Source of the DNA: JAWMQL01 sp033283165
GTDB taxonomy: Bacteria; Pseudomonadota; Gammaproteobacteria; Pseudomonadales; Halieaceae
Direction of reading: 5' to 3'
Assembly: GCA_033283165.1 (NCBI GenBank)
Contig: JAWMQL010000007.1
Location: 62,001-126,000, forward strand
Length of the DNA stretch: 64,000 nucleotides
Positions 33,143-39,805 of the stretch are shown in pieces (the first letter of the stretch is position 1; the number at the start of each line of letters is the position of its first letter). The position numbers and the translations under genes are program-made. Below the pieces are notes generated by a model that saw only the letters and a list, made by a program, of their open reading frames with translations, searched no databases and was not told the DNA's origin.

Positions 33143-34267
33143 ATGTCCGACTCCTCCCTTGTGCCCGAACGCCAGCTGGTCTTTTCCCCCGGCCTGGCGG
33201 CGACTATCGGGCTGGAGGAAGCCATTATGCTGCAGCATCTGCAGGCCCTGTACGAGCACCACACACCGCAGCAGAGAAACGGCTTCGCCTGGTTGAGCGT
33301 GGAGCGGGACTACCTGCTGCGCAGTCTGCCCTTCTGGGACGCGGCCGCCCTGCACCGGGTCTGCCGCTGCCTGGTGGACAAGGGCGTCATCCTGGTCGAG
33401 TCACCCCCCCTGCACAGCGCCGAACGCCTGGTATTTGCCCTCAACGAGCGCCGCCGCAAAGCGCCACACACCGCCATGTCCACCGAGCCGCCGCCCACGC
33501 GCCGCAGCGCCTCGCCCCTGCCCGCGAACTGGTGCCCCAGCGAGGACCTGCTGCAGCTGCTGGCGCTGAATCACAACATACCGCGCCAGTTTGCGCTGGA
33601 CCAACTGGAAGATTTCATCTTCTACTGGCGCGAGCGGGGTGAGACCCACCACGCCTGGGAGAACAAGTTCCGCCAGCACGTCACCAACAACTGGCGCCAC
33701 CACCAGCAGCGGGAAGCAGAGACCTTCCGCCTCAGCCAGCCGGCGCCGCTGGACCGGCACTGGCGGCCCAGCGCCGACGCCCTGGAAATCCTGACCCGCA
33801 GCGGCGTCGATCCCGGCTTTATCGACGAGGCCATCCCGGAATTCGTGCTGTACTGGCACGAGCGCGGCAGCGCCCCGAAAGAGCTTAACTCCAAATTCAT
33901 CCAGCACATCCGGGTACAGTGGGCCAAGTACAGCAGCAGCCTGGCGCACCCCACCGAGCCGCAACGCATCAGCGAACACTGGCAACCCTCTGAGGACGTG
34001 TTCGATATCCTGCGCATGTCCCATATCGACATCGAATTCGCCCGCTCGCTGCTACCGGAATTTATCATCTACTGGCGCGATTCGAACCAGGCGCATGCCT
34101 CCTGGAACAGCAAGTTTCTGCAGCATGTAAAATACCACTGGGCCAAGCGGCACAAACTCACGCAATCGGAATCAGAACATGGCGGACAGCCGGGAACTCA
34201 TTCAACAGGCCGCACACGCGATCGAAGCCTCGCAGAAGACCTCAGCGACACCAGCTGGGCCGACTGA
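33143..34267 (+). CDS. protein with three DnaT-like domains
   Basis: A 374-residue protein. Residues 1-115 form an N-terminal helical or winged-helix region resembling the DnaT/replication-initiator N-terminus (GLEEAIMLQHLQALYEHH, FWDAAALHRVCRCLVDKG). Three DnaT-type repeats of about 60 residues follow, each with the frame W[CRQ]PSxD...FxxYWR...WxxKFxQHV...W (for example ENKFRQHVTNNWR, NSKFIQHIRVQWAKY, NSKFLQHVKYHWAKR). DnaT is the primosomal protein that helps load DnaB at restart. The next gene starts inside it (89-base overlap) and encodes a lambda-P-like protein, and dnaB itself follows on the other strand. Expansion to three copies is notable. Confidence 0.85.
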   Translation: MSDSSLVPERQLVFSPGLAATIGLEEAIMLQHLQALYEHHTPQQRNGFAWLSVERDYLLRSLPFWDAAALHRVCRCLVDKGVILVESPPLHSAERLVFALNERRRKAPHTAMSTEPPPTRRSASPLPANWCPSEDLLQLLALNHNIPRQFALDQLEDFIFYWRERGETHHAWENKFRQHVTNNWRHHQQREAETFRLSQPAPLDRHWRPSADALEILTRSGVDPGFIDEAIPEFVLYWHERGSAPKELNSKFIQHIRVQWAKYSSSLAHPTEPQRISEHWQPSEDVFDILRMSHIDIEFARSLLPEFIIYWRDSNQAHASWNSKFLQHVKYHWAKRHKLTQSESEHGGQPGTHSTGRTRDRSLAEDLSDTSWAD

Positions 34268-34850
34268 AAAGGGTCGCCGCAAGGCCAGCGAGGCGGAAAT
34301 CGAGGCCATCAACCAGGTGTTTGCCCTGTTCCGCCTGAACTACCACAACCAGTTTTACGCCGCCTACCCGGACGAGAGCCAGTTGGCCCAGGTCAAGCGC
34401 TTGTGGCTGGAGTCCCTGGCGGATTACCCGGTGGCGCAACTGCTGCGGGGGGCCAAGCACGCCATTGAGCACAGCGAGTACCTGCCCACCCTCAAGCGCA
34501 TGCACGAAAGCTGCCGCGCAGGCCTCACCGAACTGGGCCTGCCGTCCCCGCGCGACGCCTTCGTGGAGGCCTGCCAGGCCAGCTCTCCGCGGTCGGCCCA
34601 GGCCTGGTCACACCCCGCGGTGTACCTGGCCGGGCGTGACAGCGACTGGTTTTTCCTCGCCAACAACCCGGAGCGGCTCACGTTCCCGGTTTACCGGGAA
34701 CACTATCAGCGCTGGTGCGCCCGCGCCCTGGCCGGCGAGACCCTGGAGGTACCGGCACCGGCGGCGCTGGAGCAACAGCCGGCAGAACCCCTGACCCCCG
34801 AGCAGCAACTGGCGGCACTGAAGAAACTGCGGGAAGAAACCGGCCTCTGA
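34179..34850 (+). CDS. lambda replication protein P-like putative helicase loader
   Basis: A 223-residue protein resembling the replication protein P family: INQVFALFRLNYHNQFYAAY, QVKRLWLESLADYPVAQLLR, then AIEHSEYLPTLKRMHESC. Lambda P loads DnaB at the phage origin. Here the gene overlaps the DnaT-like gene by 89 bases in another frame, and its stop directly abuts the dnaB stop on the opposite strand. No other phage genes are near, so this appears to be a chromosomal helicase-loading or restart gene pair. Codon use and GC do not stand out from the surroundings. Confidence 0.8.
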   Translation: MADSRELIQQAAHAIEASQKTSATPAGPTEKGRRKASEAEIEAINQVFALFRLNYHNQFYAAYPDESQLAQVKRLWLESLADYPVAQLLRGAKHAIEHSEYLPTLKRMHESCRAGLTELGLPSPRDAFVEACQASSPRSAQAWSHPAVYLAGRDSDWFFLANNPERLTFPVYREHYQRWCARALAGETLEVPAPAALEQQPAEPLTPEQQLAALKKLREETGL

Positions 34851-36257
34851 TCAATGGTCGTCGTAATGGCCCCGGGCGAGGTTCTCAAAACGGGTGAACT
34901 GCCCCATGAAGGCCAGCCGGCAGCTGCCGATGGGGCCATTACGCTGCTTGCCGATGATGATCTCCGCGATGCCCTTGTCGGGTGACTCCTCGTTGTACAC
35001 CTCGTCGCGGTAGATGAACATGATGACGTCTGCGTCCTGCTCGATGGCGCCCGATTCACGCAGGTCCGAGTTCACCGGGCGTTTGTTGGGCCGTTGCTCC
35101 AGGGAGCGGTTGAGCTGGGACAGGGCCACCATGGGGCACTCGAATTCCTTGGCGATCGCCTTGAGGCTGCGCGATATCTCGGAGATTTCCGCCGTACGCC
35201 CCTCGGAGGAACCCGCCACCTGCATCAACTGCAGGTAGTCCACCATGATCATCCCCAGCGGGCCGTGCTCCCGCGCCACCCGGCGGGCGCGGCTGCGCAC
35301 CTCGGTCGGGGTCAGGGCGGGCGTGTCGTCGATGTGCAGGTTGACGTCCTTGAGCTTGGTCACCGCAGTGCTCAGCTTCGGCCAGTCCTCCTGTTCCAGT
35401 TTGCCCGTGCGGATGCGGGTCTGGTCGATGCGGCCGAGAGAGGACAGCATACGCACCACCAGCTGGTCGGCGGGCATCTCCATGGAAAACACCAGGATGG
35501 GTTTGTCCTGGGCCAGCACCGCGTTCTCCACCAGGTTCATGGCGAAACTGGTCTTGCCCATGGAGGGGCGGCCGGCGACGATCACCAGGTCCGAGGGCTG
35601 CAGGCCGGAGGTCTTGCTGTCCAGGTCGGCAAAGCCGGTGGTCAGGCCGGTGATATCGCCGCCCGAGGTGAAGAGTTCCTCGATGCGGCCGATCGCTCTC
35701 TCCAGTAGGGGGTTGACCTCCTGGGGGCCGCCCGCCTTGGGGCCCTGCTCGGAGATCTGCATGATGCGACGCTCGGCCTCGTCGATCAGTTCCCCGGACT
35801 TGCGGCCCTCGGGATTGAACCCGCTGTCGGCAATCTCCTGGGCGGCCTCGATCAGCTTGCGCAGCGCCGCACGCTCGCGCACCACTTCACCGTAGGCGCG
35901 GATATTCGAGGCACTGGGGGTGTTGTGCGCCAGCTCCGCCAGGTAATTGAGACCGCCAGCGGATTCGAGTTCGCCGCTGGCCTGCAGCCTGTCCGCCACG
36001 GTAATAACGTCGACCGGCTCCGCGGCCTCCGCCAGCCGGGCGATCTGGCGAAAAATCAGCCGGTGGTCCGGGCGGTAGAAATCACTGGCAGTAACGGTCT
36101 CCGCCACCGCGTCCCAGCTGTCCTGGGACAGCAACAGGCCGCCCAGCACCGACTGCTCCGCCTCGATCGAGTGCGGCTGCATCTTGATGCGCGCAATATC
36201 ACCGTCCGCCGGGTAGGGCAGCTCAGAGACATTGTCAGGAAAATCGGGGTCGGCCAT
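34851..36257 (-). CDS. dnaB: replicative DNA helicase DnaB
   Basis: The start chosen is ATG at 36257 (MADPDFPDNVSELPYP), giving 468 residues, the usual size; an open frame extends 25 codons further. The N-terminal domain begins HSIEAEQSVLGGLLL. The RecA-like domain has Walker A VAGRPSMGKTSFAMN, Walker B MIMVDYLQLMQ, and the arginine and loop motifs QLNRSLEQRPNKRPVNSDL and DLRESGAIEQDADVIMFIYR. The enzyme unwinds DNA ahead of the replication fork. It lies downstream of rplI, as in many gammaproteobacteria, separated by the palindromic element at 36376-36489. Confidence 0.97.
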   Translation of the reverse strand: MADPDFPDNVSELPYPADGDIARIKMQPHSIEAEQSVLGGLLLSQDSWDAVAETVTASDFYRPDHRLIFRQIARLAEAAEPVDVITVADRLQASGELESAGGLNYLAELAHNTPSASNIRAYGEVVRERAALRKLIEAAQEIADSGFNPEGRKSGELIDEAERRIMQISEQGPKAGGPQEVNPLLERAIGRIEELFTSGGDITGLTTGFADLDSKTSGLQPSDLVIVAGRPSMGKTSFAMNLVENAVLAQDKPILVFSMEMPADQLVVRMLSSLGRIDQTRIRTGKLEQEDWPKLSTAVTKLKDVNLHIDDTPALTPTEVRSRARRVAREHGPLGMIMVDYLQLMQVAGSSEGRTAEISEISRSLKAIAKEFECPMVALSQLNRSLEQRPNKRPVNSDLRESGAIEQDADVIMFIYRDEVYNEESPDKGIAEIIIGKQRNGPIGSCRLAFMGQFTRFENLARGHYDDH

Positions 36258-36375
36258 GGGGTGGAGGGTATTGTTATCTTGACTCGACAGAGTACCGTGT
36301 CTTGCCGACAAGCAGAAGTACCGGGGCCGCAATTCACCGATTTGGGCGGAGTTCTCATTGCCGCCGGGATGTCAG

Positions 36376-36489
36376 GGCGGAGTGTGGCCTGACCCTGGCG
36401 GGGATGTGCGAGGCATGGACGCCGAACTCAAGCGGGGCATGGATGCCCCGCAGTACGCGGTCCCCGGCAGGGTCAGGCCACGCTCCGCC
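36376..36489. repeat. long intergenic hairpin element, copy 1
   Basis: Arms at 36376-36404 and 36461-36489 (29 bases, two mismatches) enclose a 56-base core (TGTGCGAGGCATGGACGCCG...). The core matches that of the element at 38855-38980. It lies between rplI and dnaB and could weaken or end read-through in the RNA. It has MITE-like form but no coding content. Confidence 0.8.
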
Positions 36490-36518
36490 GGGGAAGCCTG
36501 AGCGCAATCAGTCCCGCT

Positions 36519-36968
36519 TTACTCGGGAATCACCGCAATGGCCACGTAGGCCATCACATCACCGTGAACCTGGATCGCCACCTCATACTCACCCAGCTCG
36601 CGCAGGGCGCCTTCCGGCAGGCGAACCTCGGCCTTGTCGACCTCGCAGCCCTGGGCGGAAACGGCCTCGGCGATGTCGCGGGTGCCCACGGAACCGAACA
36701 GCTTGCCCTCTTCACCGGCGTTGGCGGTGATCTCGATCAGGCCCAGCGCGTTGATTGCCTCGGCGCGTGTTTCAGCAGCGGCCAGTGCCTCGGAGGCGGC
36801 GGCTTCGAGCTCGGCGCGGCGCGCCTCGAATTCGGCGATGTTGGCCTCGTTGGCAGGCACCGCCTTGCCCTGGGGAATCAGGTAATTGCGCCCGAAACCC
36901 GCTTTCACCTCGACCTTGTCACCCAGCTCACCCAGGTTGCCGATGTTTTCCAGCAAAATGACTTCCAT
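36519..36968 (-). CDS. rplI: 50S ribosomal protein L9
   Basis: 149 residues, normal for L9. The N-terminal RNA-binding domain reads MEVILLENIGNLGELGDKVE and KAGFGRNYLIPQGKAVPA, then the long connecting helix and a C-terminal domain (LFGSVGTRDIAEAVSAQG). Order rpsF-rpsR-DUF2232 gene-rplI-dnaB is typical. Confidence 0.98.
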   Translation of the reverse strand: MEVILLENIGNLGELGDKVEVKAGFGRNYLIPQGKAVPANEANIAEFEARRAELEAAASEALAAAETRAEAINALGLIEITANAGEEGKLFGSVGTRDIAEAVSAQGCEVDKAEVRLPEGALRELGEYEVAIQVHGDVMAYVAIAVIPE

Positions 36969-37013
36969 CTCACTATCCTCTCAGTGGGGAGTCGCCTCCC
37001 GCGTTACAAATTT

Positions 37014-37901
37014 TCAATCCTCGTCGTCGCGCTCAACCGGCGGCTTCCGGGCCTGCCAGCGCTGGCGAAAATCAAACCAGCTATCGGCGATGGCGACGAG
37101 CACCACAAATAACTTCACCGGGTCCAGGAACAGCCAGGCCAGGTAGAAACCGACCAGCCATCCGGTACCCTGCCCGCGATGCGCCACACGGGCGTGTACC
37201 AGCGCCAACCCGGCAAAGCATAGGGGCAGCGCGCAAATCATGGCCCAGGTCTGGTATTCCCTGCCCAGGGCTGCCAGCACCACGCCGACCAGCGCCAGCC
37301 CGGCGCTCACTGCCGGCGGGTAGCGCAGGGCCCGGAATTCTTCCCCGAACCCACCCGGGTTGTACAGCGCCGCCTGCCAGTAGCGTGCCAGCAACAGGCA
37401 GGCCATGGCCGTCATGCCGTTCGCCGCGCCCAGCATGCCCGCCAGTTGCAGAGCCGTGGGCCGCGCCAGGCGCACCTCTTCCTCGCCGCCCGCAGCCAGC
37501 TGCTGCTCCAGGTTGGCCAGGAATTCCCCGAAGAATTCCACCATCCGGGCCAGGAAGGCGTCGCCCCAAGCCACCAGGGCCAGGCCGGTCAGCATCCCCA
37601 CACCAACCCCGGCCAGCAGGGCCAGGGGCAGGTTGACGCTGACGCGCAACACCAGGGCGAGCATCCAGGTTCCCGCCAGTAACCCCAACGGGCCACTGTC
37701 CCCGCTCAGATACAGCACCGCGCCGGTCGGCAACAGGGCCCACAGCATCAGCCAGGCCCCCTCCCCCGCGCCCTTGCGCAAGGTGACCAGCGCCAGAACG
37801 GCGGCGCTGATCCAGCAAAACAGCATGCTTCCCGCCCCGGCGACCACCACCAGGAGGGCATAGAAGCGCCCACGCATAACCATTTCCGCCAAGCCCTTCA
37901 C
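37014..37901 (-). CDS. DUF2232 (YybS-like) membrane protein
   Basis: A 295-residue very hydrophobic protein with about eight predicted membrane segments (YALLVVVAGAGSMLFCWISA, LLAGTWMLALVLRVSVNLPL and others). It starts at GTG 37901 with GAGG 6 bases upstream; ATG at 37883 is an alternative. DUF2232 proteins between rpsR and rplI are common in gammaproteobacteria and their function is not established. The gene lies 43 bases after rpsR and 45 before rplI, within the ribosomal operon. Confidence 0.85.
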   Translation of the reverse strand: MKGLAEMVMRGRFYALLVVVAGAGSMLFCWISAAVLALVTLRKGAGEGAWLMLWALLPTGAVLYLSGDSGPLGLLAGTWMLALVLRVSVNLPLALLAGVGVGMLTGLALVAWGDAFLARMVEFFGEFLANLEQQLAAGGEEEVRLARPTALQLAGMLGAANGMTAMACLLLARYWQAALYNPGGFGEEFRALRYPPAVSAGLALVGVVLAALGREYQTWAMICALPLCFAGLALVHARVAHRGQGTGWLVGFYLAWLFLDPVKLFVVLVAIADSWFDFRQRWQARKPPVERDDED

Positions 37902-37944
37902 GCAAGGCCTCGCCGGCAGTTCTGTGCGGGTCTCGAACGGATTC

Positions 37945-38172
37945 TTAGCTGTGCGAATCCGTGTACGGCAGCAGGGCCAGGAAACGCGCGCGCTTCACCG
38001 CAGTGGCCAGCTGACGCTGGTACTTGGCCTTGGTGCCGGTGATACGGCTGGGTACGATCTTGCCCGTTTCAGAGATATAGGCCTTCAGCGTGTCCAGATC
38101 CTTGTAATCGATCTCTTTCACGCCCTCGGCGGTGAAACGGCAAAACTTACGGCGACGGAAAAAACGTGCCAT
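37945..38172 (-). CDS. rpsR: 30S ribosomal protein S18
   Basis: 75 residues, MARFFRRRKFCRF at the start and KRARFLALLPYTD at the end, both diagnostic. It pairs with S6 in the small subunit platform. It lies 40 bases after rpsF. Confidence 0.98.
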   Translation of the reverse strand: MARFFRRRKFCRFTAEGVKEIDYKDLDTLKAYISETGKIVPSRITGTKAKYQRQLATAVKRARFLALLPYTDSHS

Positions 38173-38212
38173 GGTAAAACTCCTCTAGATTCCTTGTGTC
38201 GATACGACCGCC

Positions 38213-38656
38213 TTACTCGGCGGTAGCTTCCTCGGCCGGCTGATCTTCATCCTGCTCGTCATCAGCCTCATCGTCCTCGGCTCTCGCCTCGGCGGCCTGG
38301 CGCTCCTCGTAGCGGCTCTTGCGCTCGCGATTCTCCTTCTCGGCCTTCATGATGAAGGACTCGCCGGTCACTGCCTCGTCGCGGCGAATGACCAGGTTGC
38401 GGATGACCGCGTCGTTGTAACGGAAGGTCGTTGTGAGCTCTTCCATGGCGTCGTTGGACGCCTCGACATTCATCAGCACGTAATGTGCCTTGTGAATCTT
38501 GTTGATCGGGTAGGCCAGTTGACGGCGACCCCAGTCTTCCAGGCGATGTACCTGGCCACCATCCTTCTGGATGGTGTTGGAGTAGCGCTCGATCATGCCG
38601 GGCACCTGCTCGGACTGGTCCGGATGGACCATGAATACGATTTCGTAATGACGCAT
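38213..38656 (-). CDS. rpsF: 30S ribosomal protein S6
   Basis: 147 residues: MRHYEIVFMVHPDQSEQVPG and the S6 signature RLEDWGRRQLAYPINK, then YVLMNVEAS. The C-terminus is a long acidic tail (about 25 residues of Asp/Glu/Ala ending EEATAE), longer than in E. coli, where RimK adds glutamates to the same end. It is the first gene of the operon, driven by the promoter at 38757-38785. Confidence 0.98.
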   Translation of the reverse strand: MRHYEIVFMVHPDQSEQVPGMIERYSNTIQKDGGQVHRLEDWGRRQLAYPINKIHKAHYVLMNVEASNDAMEELTTTFRYNDAVIRNLVIRRDEAVTGESFIMKAEKENRERKSRYEERQAAEARAEDDEADDEQDEDQPAEEATAE

Positions 38657-38669
38657 CTAAAGGCTCCTT

Positions 38670-38688
38670 ACGGGTTAATGCTACCCGT
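38670..38688 (-). promoter_or_regulatory. hairpin in the rpsF leader next to the Shine-Dalgarno site
   Basis: In the rpsF mRNA leader ACGGGT and ACCCGT form a 6-bp stem with loop AGCATTA, ending right before AAGGAG. Many bacteria control rpsF through a leader structure bound by the S6:S18 complex. This hairpin could be part of such a site, but the full consensus was not verified. Confidence 0.4.
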
Positions 38689-38756
38689 CACCCTGGCGGG
38701 GCGGTGTAGCAAGGAGAATCGACCGCTCATGCGGCCGGGCAAATTTTGAGGCGCGG

Positions 38757-38785
38757 ATTCTACAGGGTTCGATCAGGGGCTGCAA
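38757..38785 (-). promoter_or_regulatory. sigma70 promoter of the rpsF-rpsR-rplI operon
   Basis: TTGCAG (-35) and TAGAAT (-10) on the minus strand with an exact 17-base spacer, followed by a GC-rich discriminator (CCGCGCC) typical of growth-rate-controlled ribosomal promoters. It is about 100 bases upstream of rpsF. It occupies the 342-base gap 38657-38998 together with the hairpin element. Confidence 0.8.
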
Positions 38786-38854
38786 GTGTCTGAAATACGA
38801 TGAAATTCGCGGTGTCGGGGCAGGCCTCAGGACGCTGGCGAACGGACCTTGCCA

Positions 38855-38980
38855 GCCAGGACGCCGGGTGGGGTAATCCTTGCAGGGGTGTGTGAGGCCA
38901 GGGATGGCCGAACCCAAGCGCGCCATGGAAGGCACGCTTTTAGCGTCCCCTGCCAGGATTACCCCACCCGGCGGCCTGGC
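38855..38980. repeat. long intergenic hairpin element, copy 2
   Basis: Arms at 38855-38888 and 38947-38980 (34 bases, two mismatches) enclose a 58-base core (TGTGTGAGGCCAGGGATGGC...CCCAAGCG). The core is clearly related to copy 1 at 36376-36489, while the arms differ completely. It lies between rlmB and the rpsF promoter and may separate the two transcripts. Confidence 0.8.
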
Positions 38981-38998
38981 ATCGGTACAACTCCAGGG

Positions 38999-39784
38999 TC
39001 AGTTGGCCTTGTCCACCCGGAATTTCGTCGCCTGTCGCTGGCGGACGACCTCGAACAGGCAGACACCGGTGGCCACCGAAACATTGAGGCTGCTCACGGA
39101 GCCGGCCATGGGCAATCGCACCAGGTGGTCGCAGGCTTCGCGGGTCAGGCGCCTGAGGCCGGCGCCCTCGGCGCCCATTACCAGCGCGATGGAGCCGGTC
39201 AGGTCGCTGTCGTAGAGGGAGTTCTCGGCCTCGCCCGCAGCGCCGTACAGCCACACGCCGCGTGCTTTCAGACCCTCAAGGGCGCGGGCGATATTGGTCA
39301 CCCGCACGAAAGGCACCACCTCCGCCGCGCCACAGGCCACCTTGCGCGCGGTGGGGGTCAGGTCGGCGGACTTGTCCTTGGGCACGATCACCGCCTGAAC
39401 GCCGGCGGCATCCGCGCTGCGCAGGCAGGCGCCGAGGTTGTGGGGGTCGGTCACTCCGTCCAGCACCAGCAACAGGAGGGGGCCCTCTTCATTTTCGACA
39501 AAGCGCATGAGGTCGGCCTCTGACCACAGGTTGGGGGCCGTAACTTCGCCGTGCCGGGGATCATCCAGGGTTTCTGCGACCACGCCCTGATGACGCCCGT
39601 CGACCATCTCGTCCAGGTCCTTTTTCGGCTCCCGCGCCACCGGTACACCCTGGTTCTGGGCCAGTTCCACCAGGGTGCGGATGCGCTTGTCCTCGCGGCC
39701 CGACTGAATCCATAAACGCTGCACCGTGCGCGGCCGGGTGCGCAGCAGGCTGTCCACTGCATGGATTCCGAAGATGTATTGCAT
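38999..39784 (-). CDS. rlmB: 23S rRNA (guanosine-2'-O-)-methyltransferase RlmB
   Basis: 261 residues. The N-terminal substrate-binding domain begins MQYIFGIHAVDSLLRTRPRT; the SpoU knot domain shows LVLDGVTDPHNLGACLRSAD, IALVMGAEGAGLRRLTREAC and LPMAGSVSSLNVSVATGVCL. It methylates the ribose of G2251 in 23S rRNA. It lies 21 bases after rnr on the same strand, the usual rnr-rlmB pair. Confidence 0.97.
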   Translation of the reverse strand: MQYIFGIHAVDSLLRTRPRTVQRLWIQSGREDKRIRTLVELAQNQGVPVAREPKKDLDEMVDGRHQGVVAETLDDPRHGEVTAPNLWSEADLMRFVENEEGPLLLLVLDGVTDPHNLGACLRSADAAGVQAVIVPKDKSADLTPTARKVACGAAEVVPFVRVTNIARALEGLKARGVWLYGAAGEAENSLYDSDLTGSIALVMGAEGAGLRRLTREACDHLVRLPMAGSVSSLNVSVATGVCLFEVVRQRQATKFRVDKAN

Positions 39785-39805
39785 CTGGTCCCGCTTCCTC
39801 AGGCC

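Noticed and set aside
33143..34850. DnaT/P-like pair as part of a prophage
   Set aside because: The genes around it (radA, dnaB, ribosomal proteins) are all chromosomal, with no integrase, capsid, lysis or repressor genes.
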